Shown: positions 7,891 to 15,902, counted from the first letter of the stretch. The stretch is 64,000 bases of DNA from Rhodococcus opacus B4 (GCF_000010805.1 NC_012522.1:2728001-2792000), one strand, 5' to 3'. Notes: generated by a model from the sequence alone, not told the origin. Program-made: numbers and translations.

Positions 7891-9252
7891 TCAGAACGCT
7901 GTCAGGTAGTGGTCGAGTTCCCAGGGGGAGACGGTGTTGTGCCAGGCGAAGAACTCCTCGCGCTTGAGTTTCGCGAAGTACTCGGCGACGCCGGGGCCTG
8001 CGACGTCCAGGGCGCCCGTCACGATCGGATCGGATTCCAGTGCGTCCATCGCGTGCAGCAGCGTCATCGGCAGCATGTCGCTGGGGCTGTCGCCGGATCC
8101 GGGTGTGCCGGGGTCGAGATCCCGGGCGATGCCGTCCAGTCCGGCGGCGATGGCGGTGGCGGCGGCGAGGTAGGGATTGGCGGAGCCGTCACCGCCGCGC
8201 AGTTCCACCCGGTTCTTGTCGGGCACCCGGAGGTAGTGGGTGCGGTCGTTGCCGCCGTAGGTGGCGTACCGCGGCGACCAGGTTGCGCCGCTGCTGGTCG
8301 AGGTGGCACCGGTTCGCTTGTAGGAGTTGACGGTCGGGGCGATCACACCCTGCAGAGCGCATGCGTGCTCGAGGATGCCGGCGATGAACGCGTACGCGGT
8401 CTTCGACAATCCCAGCCCCTTGGGGTCGTCACCGTCTGGGAACACCGAACCGGCGTCGTTCCACAGCGACAGGTGCAGGTGCATGCCGGACCCGGTGCGG
8501 TCGGAGAACGGCTTGGGCATGAACGTGGCCTTCATCCCGCGCTTCTCGGCGATCACGGACAGCAGGTACCGGGCCGTGATCACCCGGTCGGCGGTGGTCA
8601 TCGCGTCGGCGTAGTCGAAGTTCTGCTCGAACTGACCGTTGCCGTCCTCGTGGTCGTTGGCGTAGTTGCCCCACCCGAGCGTGTTCATGGCCTGGGACAC
8701 CTCGGTCAGGTGGTCGTACATCCGGGTGACGTCGCGAGCGTCGTAACATGGCTGACGACTGACGTCGGCGGTGTCCGCGGTGGTGAGGGCGCCGTCTCCG
8801 GTGCGGTTGACCAGGAAGTACTCGATCTCCGCGCCGACGTTGACGGACAGGCCGAGATCGGACGCCTTCTTCAGCGTCTCCTTCAGGATCACCCTCGGCG
8901 CGTACGGCCAGGGTTTGCCCTCCACGTGCGGATCACAGTGCACGATCGCGAGTCCAGGCTTCACGAACGGGATCGGGGTGAACGACGAGACATCCGGCAC
9001 GGCAACGAGATCGGAGTCCTTGGGCTCCTGTCCCATGTGCCCCGCCGCGTAGCCGGCGAAGCCCACGCCGTCGTCCTGCAGCTGCTCGACGGCCTCGATC
9101 GGGACGAGTTTCGCGCACGGCTTGCCCGACAGCGTCACGAACAGGGCGAGGATGAAGGTGGTCTCGGTGGCCCGGGCCACCTCGGACAAGGTCTGCGGTG
9201 GGGATGTCACGATGTTCTGCGCGGTGAACGCGTCAGCTGTGTCGACAGCCAT
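7891..9252 (-). CDS. glnT: Type III glutamine synthetase / gamma-glutamylmethylamide synthetase (GlnT/GmaS)
   Basis: A 453-residue member of the glutamine synthetase superfamily of the GlnT class. Seen: VGAEIEYFLV (metal-binding Glu), the GNGQFEQNFDYADAMTTAD block, the histidine-rich GSGMHLHLSLW glutamate/ATP site, and NSYKRTGA...RVPDKNRVELRGGDGSANPYLAAA. Proteins of this class next to glxBCD-type genes in methylotrophs ligate methylamine to glutamate to give gamma-glutamylmethylamide, the entry step of the indirect methylamine pathway; others may act on ethylamine or ammonia. It is the first gene of the glnT-glxBCD block and follows a SoxB-like oxidase by 45 bases on the same strand. The amide-ligase class is firm; methylamine as the acceptor is inferred from the DmmABC genes across the divergent promoter. 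Confidence 0.87.
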   Translation of the reverse strand: MAVDTADAFTAQNIVTSPPQTLSEVARATETTFILALFVTLSGKPCAKLVPIEAVEQLQDDGVGFAGYAAGHMGQEPKDSDLVAVPDVSSFTPIPFVKPGLAIVHCDPHVEGKPWPYAPRVILKETLKKASDLGLSVNVGAEIEYFLVNRTGDGALTTADTADVSRQPCYDARDVTRMYDHLTEVSQAMNTLGWGNYANDHEDGNGQFEQNFDYADAMTTADRVITARYLLSVIAEKRGMKATFMPKPFSDRTGSGMHLHLSLWNDAGSVFPDGDDPKGLGLSKTAYAFIAGILEHACALQGVIAPTVNSYKRTGATSTSSGATWSPRYATYGGNDRTHYLRVPDKNRVELRGGDGSANPYLAAATAIAAGLDGIARDLDPGTPGSGDSPSDMLPMTLLHAMDALESDPIVTGALDVAGPGVAEYFAKLKREEFFAWHNTVSPWELDHYLTAF

Positions 9253-9297
9253 GGTGAACTCCTGAACTGGTGGTCTGCGGGTGAGGTGGGGTGTGGG

Positions 9298-10491
9298 TCA
9301 GCGCATTTCGCCGGCGCCCTCGTAGGGGTGCAGACTGAAGAGGAGGTCGCCCTCCTCGAAGCGCGAGTAGCGGAAGTCCGACGGCTCGACATTCGGAAGG
9401 GTGGTCGTGCCGTCGTCGAGCAGCATGTCGGCGACGAGACGCCCGACCGCCGGGGAGATCTTGAAACCGTGACCGGAGAACCCGGTGGCCAGGAACAGTC
9501 CGTCGACCGGGGCGGGCCCGATGATGGGGTTGTAGTCGGGGGTGACGTCGTACGCGCCGACGTAGCTCGAGGTGATCCGCGGGTCGGGCATGTCCGGCAG
9601 CCGGTTGCCCAGCTTCATGATGTTCTTCTCGATGGTGGAATCGTCGGCGCGGTTGCTGTAGTTGTCGGGATCGATGTACTGCGGCGCGGCATGGTCACTG
9701 TTCCCGACGAGCAGTTCGCCGTTGGGTTCGCGGCAGATGTACTGCAGTCCGGCGAGATCCGACAGCACCGGCACCTCCGGCGTGGGCACACCCTGGTCGA
9801 TCAGGACGAGTTGCGCGCGTTGCGCTTTCACCGGGATGTCGACGCCGACCCCGGCACCCAGCTCGGGCGCCCACGGACCGGTCGCGAGGATCACGTGCTC
9901 GGCGTGCACCTCGTCGCCGTTACTCAGGGTCACCCCGTAGACGCGGCCGTCGGCGTTCTGCAGCATCGACGCCACCGGCGTGCTCTGGCGGATCTTGACG
10001 CCCAGTTTGCGGGCGGACGCGCCGAAGGCCATACCGGCCATGTACGCCTCACCGCGGCCGCCGAGGGGCTCGTAGGCGAAGGCGGCGAAGTCGTCGAGGT
10101 GCAGTCCCGGCCACAGCTCGGCCATCTTGTCGTGGCCGATGTAGTCGACGTCGATGCCGAGGCCCTGCATCATCGCGACGTTCGCCTTCAGCGGGTCGAT
10201 GTTGTTCTCACCGACGCCGACGACGTAACCGCACTGCCGGAACGCCATGTCGTCGCCGAAGATCTCGGTGGCCCGGGTGAAGATGTCGACGCCGTACCAC
10301 GACATCGCTGCCAGCGACGGTGTGCCGTAGTGGCACCGGACCACGCCGGACGACTTGCCGGTCATCCCCGAGCACAAAGTGCCGCGCTCGAGGACCAGGA
10401 CGTCGGTCTCTCCGCGGTCCGCGAGCGACCACGCGATGGCGAGACCCTCGAGTCCCCCACCGACGATCACGAACTTTGCTGTCTCTGTCAC
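9298..10491 (-). CDS. FAD-dependent amine oxidoreductase, sarcosine oxidase beta-like
   Basis: Encodes 397 residues of the DAO/SoxB flavoenzyme family: an N-terminal FAD-binding VIVGGGLEGLAIAW (GGGxxG at 11-16), ERG(T) at the end of the second strand, GKSSGVVRCHYG, and a C-terminal DYNPIIGPAPVDGLFLATGFSGHGFKISPAVG block that closes the FAD site. These enzymes oxidise secondary N-methyl amines such as sarcosine or N-methylglutamate to the primary amine plus formaldehyde. It is the promoter-proximal gene of the minus-strand operon with glnT and glxBCD. The heterotetrameric N-methylglutamate dehydrogenases have a subunit of this family plus three more; none of those others is in the window. It may therefore work alone as an N-methyl amino acid oxidase. 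Substrate inferred only. Confidence 0.82.
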   Translation of the reverse strand: MTETAKFVIVGGGLEGLAIAWSLADRGETDVLVLERGTLCSGMTGKSSGVVRCHYGTPSLAAMSWYGVDIFTRATEIFGDDMAFRQCGYVVGVGENNIDPLKANVAMMQGLGIDVDYIGHDKMAELWPGLHLDDFAAFAYEPLGGRGEAYMAGMAFGASARKLGVKIRQSTPVASMLQNADGRVYGVTLSNGDEVHAEHVILATGPWAPELGAGVGVDIPVKAQRAQLVLIDQGVPTPEVPVLSDLAGLQYICREPNGELLVGNSDHAAPQYIDPDNYSNRADDSTIEKNIMKLGNRLPDMPDPRITSSYVGAYDVTPDYNPIIGPAPVDGLFLATGFSGHGFKISPAVGRLVADMLLDDGTTTLPNVEPSDFRYSRFEEGDLLFSLHPYEGAGEMR

Positions 10492-10814
10492 GTTGCTTCC
10501 TTCATTCGGCCGGAGGGTCGGGCACGGGGCTTGATAGCGGTTCGTTTCACCTCATGAATCGCTGTTGTTCACTATGAAACAGTTCTACTATGTCGAACGC
10601 GTTACGGCAATGTTGTTGATGGATCACCAATCCACGCCGCAACCTGGGTCTTTCCCTCACGATTGCAACGATGACCTGCGTCTCTACGGAATCGGACAAT
10701 TGATTTACGTCGAGGAAATATGCGGTGTGGTTTCCTGTTGCTACTTCACGTTTCACAACGTGAGGGCACAGCAAGTAACACCTCGGTAGTCCCCAACATC
10801 TGCAGGGAGAACCC
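10492..10814. promoter_or_regulatory. Divergent control region of the amine module
   Basis: This 323-base gene-free stretch separates the minus-strand oxidase/glnT/glx operon from the plus-strand cupin/dmm operon and is clearly more AT-rich than the genes round it. It holds a 7-bp perfect inverted repeat with a 4-base spacer, TCACGTT-TCAC-AACGTGA (10746-10763), 52 bases before the cupin start, and a smaller TTCA-CTA-TGAA (10568-10578) on the oxidase side. Short open frames here lack any protein-like character. The obvious candidate to bind is the TetR regulator at the end of the dmm operon; this is inference. Confidence 0.55.
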
Positions 10815-11198
10815 ATGTCCACGACCGACAAGCCCACCGCCACCGCGTTCCGTGTCACCGCCGGATTCCACGAGAACCTGCCGCAGATGCCGGTCTCGGA
10901 GTACCCGGGCACCAGGGGCTACATCGATGACGTCTTCGCCAACCCGGACGGCTCCGAGATGTCCGCCGGCTACTTCGAACTCCAGCGCACCGACGCCCCG
11001 CTCGACTATTACTACGCGTACGACGAGATGAAGGTCGTCCTCGAAGGGGAGTTCACCCTCGAGAATCTCGACACCGGCCAGGTCGAGGTGGCGAAGGCGA
11101 AGGATGCGATCTTCTTCCCCAAGGGCTCGCGAATCCGCTTCACCACCCCCGACCGCGCGCTGGCCTATTTCGTCGGCCACCGTTCCTTCGCGCCCTGA
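10815..11198 (+). CDS. Small cupin protein, EutQ-like
   Basis: A 127-residue single-domain cupin. The core is DAPLDYYYAYDEMKVVLEGEFTLEN and AKDAIFFPKGSRIRFTT, a pattern seen in small ethanolamine-utilisation EutQ-like cupins. A Tyr/Glu-rich stretch takes the place of the usual two metal-binding histidines, so metal binding is doubtful. It is the first gene of a plus-strand operon and is followed after 6 bases by the dmmA-like gene. It starts with ATG at 10815 preceded by GGGAGAAC. The role in amine oxidation is unknown; it could bind or stabilise an intermediate. The family call is moderate because cupins are short and divergent. Confidence 0.75.
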   Translation: MSTTDKPTATAFRVTAGFHENLPQMPVSEYPGTRGYIDDVFANPDGSEMSAGYFELQRTDAPLDYYYAYDEMKVVLEGEFTLENLDTGQVEVAKAKDAIFFPKGSRIRFTTPDRALAYFVGHRSFAP

Positions 11199-11204
11199 TC
11201 CGCG

Positions 11205-11735
11205 ATGGCGGTCTCGATGAGGTCGACGAGCGTCCCACGGTGGCGATCCGATTACTCGGCCGTCGACGACCTGGCGGCCGGCGCTCTCGTCACCTGCTAT
11301 GCGCTCGTCTCGGACGGTTCGGTCAGCGATCGAGTGCTGCGCGAACTGTCCGAGCGGGTCGCCCCGGTGCCGACTCGCGCGTTGGTCGTCGGCGACGTAG
11401 ACGGATCCGGGCTCGACGACCTGCTGTCCGAGGCGCGCGTCGGCTGGCGTTTCGTCGTCGCTGGTTCCGAACGGACGGTGGCCACAGTGCGCTCCCGCGT
11501 GATCTCCGTGGGCGCACTGCCCGCGGAGATTGCCGCCGTGATCAGCACCCCCGACACACCGGTGCGTGACGTGTTCTGCGCGCATTGCCACACGACGTCT
11601 CCGAATGTCGCGATCGCCGTCGGCGGGGCGACGCGGTGTGCGGGGTGTTCCGAGCAGCTGACCGTCTACTACCACTTCTCCCGACGCCACAGCGCGTACC
11701 TGGGATACCGAGCCGACGCGGAGGAACTGCCATGA
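11205..11735 (+). CDS. dmmA: Dimethylamine monooxygenase subunit DmmA-like
   Basis: Encodes 176 residues. The N-terminal 110 residues resemble a small FAD/NAD-like or electron-transfer domain of the DmmA family with no clear catalytic motif; the C-terminal part has two Cys pairs, FCAHCH and RCAGC, 22 residues apart, which looks like a zinc or iron site. The last part (VYYHFSRRHSAYLGYRAD) is typical of the family. DmmABC together oxidise dimethylamine to methylamine and formaldehyde with NADPH and O2 in marine and soil bacteria that use trimethylamine. The stop overlaps the start of dmmB by 4 bases (ATGA). The assignment rests on the linkage dmmA-dmmB-dmmC and the Cys pattern. Confidence 0.8.
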   Translation: MAVSMRSTSVPRWRSDYSAVDDLAAGALVTCYALVSDGSVSDRVLRELSERVAPVPTRALVVGDVDGSGLDDLLSEARVGWRFVVAGSERTVATVRSRVISVGALPAEIAAVISTPDTPVRDVFCAHCHTTSPNVAIAVGGATRCAGCSEQLTVYYHFSRRHSAYLGYRADAEELP

Positions 11736-12709
11736 CGATGACGCTCGAAACGGTTGCGGGCGAGGGAGTTACCGGCACGCTCGCCTTGACAGTGCGCGAG
11801 GCCCGACTACTGTGCCCGGGCGTCCGGCACGTCGTCCTCGCGGCCCCGGGCGGCCGCGCGCTGCCGACGTTCACCCCGGGCAGCCATGTCGCGGTGAACT
11901 GGGCCGAGGGCCGGCACAACTCGTATTCACTGACGGGGCCGTCGATCGAGCCGGACCACTACGCGATCTCGGTCCGGCTCGACGAGAGCGGCCACGGCGG
12001 TTCGCGCTGGGTCCACGACCTCCAGCCGGGGCAGACCGTCCGGGTGAGCCGTCCGCGCAGCGCGTTCGCGCCGATCCTCAACGCCCGGCACCACATCCTG
12101 GTCGCGGGCGGGATCGGTGTGACCCCCATCCTGTCGCACGTGCGGGCCGCCCTCGAATGGGGTCGGTCGTTCGAGGTGATCTATTCCTTCCGCGACCGTC
12201 AGGGGGCGCATGCCGACGAGCTGGCGGCGCTGTGCGGCAACCGGCTCGTCACAGTGTCGTCGCCCGACGAACTACGCGAGATCCTGGTTCCCGCGCTGGC
12301 GGACCAACCACTCGGAGCTCACGTCTACACGTGTGGACCCGCACAGATGATCGCCGCGGTCGCGGAGTGGGCCCGCGACTGCGGCTGGCCTCCGGGCCGC
12401 GTGCACTCGGAGGCGTTCGGCGCCGGTTCACTGCCCGAGGGAAACCCGTTCGCCGCCAAACTCGGACGCACCGGGATGATCGTCCCCGTCCCGTCGGGAA
12501 CCAGCCTTCTCGAAGCCTTACTGGACAAGGGAATCACCGTCCCGAACCTGTGCCGGCAAGGAGTGTGCGGCGAGTGCCGGCTGTCGGTCCGCGGAGGCGA
12601 GGTCGAGCACCGCGACATGTTCCTCACCGACGAGGAGAAGGCGTCCGGAGATTCGATCATGCCCTGCGTGTCGCGGGCCGTAGGAGACCGATTGGAGCTG
12701 GAATTGTGA
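11732..12709 (+). CDS. dmmB: Ferredoxin reductase subunit DmmB-like (FNR plus 2Fe-2S)
   Basis: Encodes 325 residues with the layout of phthalate dioxygenase reductase/VanB: an FMN-binding barrel (about 20-115; SYSLTGPS), an NAD(P)H domain (about 120-235; HILVAGGIGVTPI and VYTCGPAQMI), and a C-terminal plant-type 2Fe-2S ferredoxin (about 240-325) with CRQGVCGEC and a distal Cys in MPCVSRA. It passes electrons from NAD(P)H to the haem-containing DmmC subunit. I chose ATG at 11732, which overlaps the dmmA stop; the longer frame upstream is a shadow. The family is general, so it is the neighbours that make it DmmB rather than a Rieske oxygenase reductase. Confidence 0.85.
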   Translation: MTMTLETVAGEGVTGTLALTVREARLLCPGVRHVVLAAPGGRALPTFTPGSHVAVNWAEGRHNSYSLTGPSIEPDHYAISVRLDESGHGGSRWVHDLQPGQTVRVSRPRSAFAPILNARHHILVAGGIGVTPILSHVRAALEWGRSFEVIYSFRDRQGAHADELAALCGNRLVTVSSPDELREILVPALADQPLGAHVYTCGPAQMIAAVAEWARDCGWPPGRVHSEAFGAGSLPEGNPFAAKLGRTGMIVPVPSGTSLLEALLDKGITVPNLCRQGVCGECRLSVRGGEVEHRDMFLTDEEKASGDSIMPCVSRAVGDRLELEL

Positions 12710-13704
12710 CATCGACCGACTTCCGCGCCGAGCACATCGCGCGTTTTCCCTTTCCCTTCCCCCGCGATCAATACCGCTACAGCACCAACGTCGAGCCCGC
12801 CGGGAATCCCACCGACACCGTGGCCGGCAGCTGGGGCGGCACCCGCATCGCCATCGACGACCACTACCACCGGGAACTCGCCGAGCGCGAACGAATCCTC
12901 ACCGCGGACCCGTCGCGGCATCAGTGCCTGCCCCACATGGTCCCCGCCGCGTGGGACGCGATGCTCACCCTGATGCGCACCCTCGCTGCCGAATACCCCG
13001 ACTCCATGGCTCTCGAACGTCGCGGGGCCACCTGGTTCTGGCGGAACGACCTCCTCGGCATCGAGCACAGCTTCACGTTCGGCGACTTCGCCACGTTGCC
13101 GGCGCCGCCACTGGTGTACATCTGCGGCCAGATCCAGGAAGACGTCGTACTGCTCGATCAGCGTGAGGGGCAGCTGTGGGGCGACGCCGGGCTGGTGACA
13201 TTCGCGGCGGACTGGTCCTTCGGATTCGACGTGGGCATGAGCTTCCTCGAGATCCACGGCCCCGTCCCGCGTGTGCACAGCGAGAAGATCATCACCCGCG
13301 CCCACAACTTCCTGATGCGGCTCGAACCCGGTCAGAGCTACCGGCGCACCAACTGGACGCTGACCGTCGACGGGAAACTCGACACGTCGACCGAAACGTA
13401 CCCCGAGTGGGGCAAGGATCGGCGCACCCTGGCCGACGGACCGCTCGACGCGGTCGGCGACCGCCTGTTCCTGAGAACCGAAGTGCAGCACCTGATCCGG
13501 CTCGCGCACTCCGGCGCCGTCATGTTCCTGATCCGGACGTATCTGCTCCCGTTCCGGGACGTCGCGTCTGTCCCGGAGTGGGGTGCACGACTGTACAGGG
13601 TCCTCGAGGACCTGCCGGTGGACATGGCCGAGTACAAGGGCATCAGCCGCACCCGGGAGCCCGGGATGAGATGGCTCGCCGCCCACGGGAGCGTCGAGCC
13701 GTGA
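12706..13704 (+). CDS. dmmC: Haem-dependent oxidative N-demethylase DmmC-like (DUF3445)
   Basis: Encodes 332 residues of the haem-dependent oxidative N-demethylase family (DUF3445), the catalytic part of dimethylamine monooxygenase. Seen: LAERERIL, PHMVPAAWDAMLTLMRTLAAEYPD, the QEDVVLLDQREGQLWGDAGLVTFAADWSF block, the MSFLEIHGPVP and EKIITRAHNFLMRLEPGQSYRRTNW segments, and a late LFLRTEVQHLIRL. All are hallmarks of the family. The GTG start at 12706 overlaps the dmmB stop, and the end overlaps a TetR gene by 4 bases. Known members demethylate dimethylamine to methylamine and formaldehyde. Methylamine would then feed the divergent glnT/glx enzymes. Confidence 0.85.
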   Translation: MTSTDFRAEHIARFPFPFPRDQYRYSTNVEPAGNPTDTVAGSWGGTRIAIDDHYHRELAERERILTADPSRHQCLPHMVPAAWDAMLTLMRTLAAEYPDSMALERRGATWFWRNDLLGIEHSFTFGDFATLPAPPLVYICGQIQEDVVLLDQREGQLWGDAGLVTFAADWSFGFDVGMSFLEIHGPVPRVHSEKIITRAHNFLMRLEPGQSYRRTNWTLTVDGKLDTSTETYPEWGKDRRTLADGPLDAVGDRLFLRTEVQHLIRLAHSGAVMFLIRTYLLPFRDVASVPEWGARLYRVLEDLPVDMAEYKGISRTREPGMRWLAAHGSVEP

Positions 13705-14276
13705 CGCTGGCCGGGAGACGCCCGCAACGTGCGGCGAACCGGGGAGATCAGGATCTCGACCTCGTTCTCGCCACGGTCTCCGTGATCGCCCGCGACGGCC
13801 TGCGCGGGCTGACGACCCAGGCTGTCGCCCGGGAGGCCGGTGTCTCGATCGAGGGCGTCCTGCGCAGCGTCGGGTCGACGGACGCCCTCGTCGACGCCGC
13901 GCTCCGCTACGCGCTGGACAAGAGCGCGGGTGTCTTCGCCGACCTCGCCGACGGTGCTTCACTCGACCACTTCGTCGAGCACCTCACGGACCTCGTCGCC
14001 CGCGACCCCGACCTTCAGGTCTTCCAGTACGAGCTGATGCTCGAATCCCGGCGGACGCCGCGCCTCGATCCGCACGTGAAACTGCTGTATGCCACGTACA
14101 TCGAGGCGACGTCCCAGGCGCTGACCCGCCTGGGCATCACCGCCGACGAGGACCTGACGCTCCTGGTGTACTCGGCGATCGAAGGATTCATCATGCACCA
14201 GCTCGTCGCGAAGGATCGTCCCGCCACCGAGCGGGCCATCGAGCGCCTGCGCCGGATCCTGTCGACCGCACGATAG
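13701..14276 (+). CDS. TetR family regulator of the dmm operon
   Basis: A 191-residue TetR regulator: an N-terminal helix-turn-helix (about 18-60; LTTQAVAREAGVSIEGVLRSVGSTDALV) and a helical C-terminal ligand domain. The GTG start at 13701 overlaps the dmmC stop, so translation is coupled and the gene is the last of the cupin-dmmABC operon. Such placement normally means control of the operon it ends. The 7-bp inverted repeat at 10746-10763 in the divergent region is the best candidate site. A methylated amine or a product could be the ligand, which is inference only. The upstream open frame that continues into dmmC is a shadow. Confidence 0.82.
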   Translation: MTLAGRRPQRAANRGDQDLDLVLATVSVIARDGLRGLTTQAVAREAGVSIEGVLRSVGSTDALVDAALRYALDKSAGVFADLADGASLDHFVEHLTDLVARDPDLQVFQYELMLESRRTPRLDPHVKLLYATYIEATSQALTRLGITADEDLTLLVYSAIEGFIMHQLVAKDRPATERAIERLRRILSTAR

Positions 14277-14291
14277 GGAAATCTACGATGG

Positions 14292-14837
14292 ATGCGACAG
14301 AAGCGACGATTACGTATGAGTTCGGTGCGCAACGGCCTTCTCTCGCTGGTCGCCTCCGGCCCCACCCTCAGCGCTTCAATCGCCTCGGCGGTGCCCGCGC
14401 ACGCGGTGACAGAGTCGATCGCGCGGGCACGGATCGAGACCACGGCCCGACAGGCGATCTTCGAGCATCCGCTTCTCGAAGCGAGCGATGTCGCCGATGT
14501 CCTGCGTTTTCGCGACAGAAACCGACGCAGCCCCGCCAGTCGGTTGCGCGAACGCGGAGACATCGTCGGATACGAGATCGGCGGCCGCTACCTCTACCCC
14601 AGCTTCCAATTCGACTCCGCGACCGCGAAGGTCCGGCCTGTGGTCGCCGAGATCAACCAACTCCTGAACGCCAAGCACGACCCTTGGGGAGTGAGTTCGT
14701 GGTGGACAAGCCCATCCGGGTGGCTCTCCGACGGGCAATCGCCCGCCGACCTCGCCGCGCAGGGCGGGCAAGACGATCGGATCCGCGACATCGCCCACCA
14801 TCCCCGGCGGTGCCCGATTCGACAGCCTCACCGATGA
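14292..14837 (+). CDS. MbcA/Xre-ParS-type antitoxin of a RES toxin pair, possibly damaged at its end
   Basis: Up to 181 residues (an ATG at 14316 would give 173, starting MSSVRNG). The middle (SDVADVLRFRDRNRRSPASRLRERGDIVGYEI) looks like a helix-turn-helix, and the part GGRYLYPSFQFD...VAEINQLLNAKHDPWGVSSWW...SPADL resembles the toxin-binding domain of antitoxins paired with RES toxins. The last residues after IRDIA (HHPRRCPIRQPHR) look out of frame, since the RES-like sequence begins in another frame inside the same stretch. It follows the TetR gene by 15 bases, so it could be read through from the dmm operon. Moderate confidence; no search could be run. Confidence 0.6.
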   Translation: MRQKRRLRMSSVRNGLLSLVASGPTLSASIASAVPAHAVTESIARARIETTARQAIFEHPLLEASDVADVLRFRDRNRRSPASRLRERGDIVGYEIGGRYLYPSFQFDSATAKVRPVVAEINQLLNAKHDPWGVSSWWTSPSGWLSDGQSPADLAAQGGQDDRIRDIAHHPRRCPIRQPHR

Positions 14838-15161
14838 TTACGCCTACACCTATCTCGGCGACTCACCCGAGGCAGCCGTCACCGAGACCCTGTGCCGGGA
14901 CCTGGCCGGGACCGCTCGCCCCCGATTAGTGCCGCGCGCCCGAATCTCCGGTCGAGTGCTGAGCCGACTTACCGTCATCACCGAGATGACCGTGATCGCG
15001 ACCGGTTCGCCTGGATGCTCACCACCGATCCCTCCTGCACCATCCATCCCGCTCTCACCGTCAACAGCGATGATTCCGTGTCTCTCCAGAGCACGATTGG
15101 TCTTGTGCTCGTCGAGCGGATGCTCGCGTACTACAACGCGACCCTGGCCTCGACAGTCTGA
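14809..15161 (+). pseudogene. Remnant of a RES-domain toxin
   Basis: Translated from 14809, the frame reads GARFDSLTDDYAYTYLGDS, then PEAAVTETLCRDL and PRLVPRARISGRVLSRLTV, which is the early part of a RES NAD-degrading toxin (substrate loop and conserved Glu of AETLxRDL). About 35 residues expected before this are missing, and after about 14990 the frame loses protein-like sequence. Another frame to 15161 (FAWMLTTDPSCTIHPA...VLVERMLAYYNATL) is protein-like but I do not recognise it. There is no start codon with a ribosome site. The toxin is therefore truncated at both ends and almost surely inactive. Confidence 0.6.
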
Positions 15162-15221
15162 TCGACAATCTGCGAACGAACGGGTGGTGATGCACGGTGC
15201 ATCACCTGATGCGTTGCCCCC

Positions 15222-15267
15222 CAGGTGAGTGGCGAAGTGTGCCCCGGCACGCTTTGCCGCTCACCTG
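15222..15267. repeat. 3'-end palindromic repeat, family A, copy 2
   Basis: Arms at 15222-15243 (starts CAGGTGAGTGGCGAAGTGT) and 15246-15267 pair over 22 bp with few mismatches and a 2-base loop. As in copy 1, the TGA stop of the minus-strand gene (hutD-like, stop at 15261-15263) is the TGA of the edge of the repeat. Confidence 0.85.
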
Positions 15268-15809
15268 GGGAGGATCTCGGCGATCACGACCGACGCGGGT
15301 CCGGACAGGGGTACGGATCCCCGCTCGACGAGCAGGCAGTCGCCGGGTTCGACGGGACCGAGGTCTGTCCTCAGTTGCCCTTCCAGGACCAGGACCGCGA
15401 CGGCCACCCGATCGTGGGCGCCCACCTCGTGGGCGATCCCGATGTCGACGATGTTCACCGAGGCAGCGGTCGTGGACCGGTGGATCATGACGTTGAACGC
15501 CTCGGTCGGCCCGGCGGCCGCACAGACGGGGCCGTTCTCGCCGGCGAAGGGCGTCGGGCGCAGACGCTGAATCGTGGTCGGGGTGTCGCCGAAGTCGAGC
15601 GAGACCGGATGGTCGCCGATCACCGTGAAAATGCGGTCCACCTCGGGGAACGGCGAGAACGTCGAACTTCCGCCGAGGGTCGCGACGCTGAGACGCCACC
15701 GGGACGCGACACCGGTGGCAATCTCCGCGGTGGTTCCCGCACCGTTGGCCCACGGCGTGATCCGGCGATCTGCACGACGGATGATGCGGGCCTCGCGCAC
15801 TGTATTCAC
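15261..15809 (-). CDS. HutD/Ves family protein
   Basis: A 182-residue protein of the HutD/Ves family, a bicupin-like fold. Seen: the N-terminal PWANGAGTTAEIA signature, then WRLSVATLGGSSTFSPFPEVDRIFTVI and FAGE...EAFNVMIHR. HutD is found in histidine utilisation loci of pseudomonads, where it is thought to limit the pathway; Ves of enteric bacteria is of unknown role. No hut genes are in the window. The start is ATG at 15809 (MNTVREARI). It is divergent from the ammonium transporter gene with about 200 bases between, which may be a shared control region for nitrogen functions. Family call firm, function unknown. Confidence 0.83.
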   Translation of the reverse strand: MNTVREARIIRRADRRITPWANGAGTTAEIATGVASRWRLSVATLGGSSTFSPFPEVDRIFTVIGDHPVSLDFGDTPTTIQRLRPTPFAGENGPVCAAAGPTEAFNVMIHRSTTAASVNIVDIGIAHEVGAHDRVAVAVLVLEGQLRTDLGPVEPGDCLLVERGSVPLSGPASVVIAEILPR

Positions 15810-15886
15810 ACATTCTCCTCACCGACGCTGTCCACTGTCACGATACGTTGTCTAACAAATGCGGGCACGGCCTCAGGATCAAATCC

Positions 15887-15902
15887 GTTACCCATTCGTC
15901 AC
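15887..15902 (+). promoter_or_regulatory. Possible GlnR-like box upstream of the ammonium transporter
   Basis: GTTAC-CCATTC-GTCAC matches the GTnAC-n6-GnnAC layout described for GlnR sites in actinobacteria, about 110 bases before the transporter start. Ammonium transporter genes are classic GlnR targets. A pattern this short can occur by chance, and the glnR gene is not in the window. Confidence 0.35.

Noticed and set aside
7816..10557. A 913-codon open frame on the plus strand opposite glxB, glnT and the FAD oxidase gene
   Set aside because: It is antisense to three well-recognised genes and has the Arg/Gly/Val/His-rich composition of a GC-driven shadow frame.
10565..10912. Short open frames in the divergent amine promoter (about 74 and 121 codons)
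   Set aside because: No ribosome site, unlike codon use, no recognisable domain; the region is better explained as regulatory.
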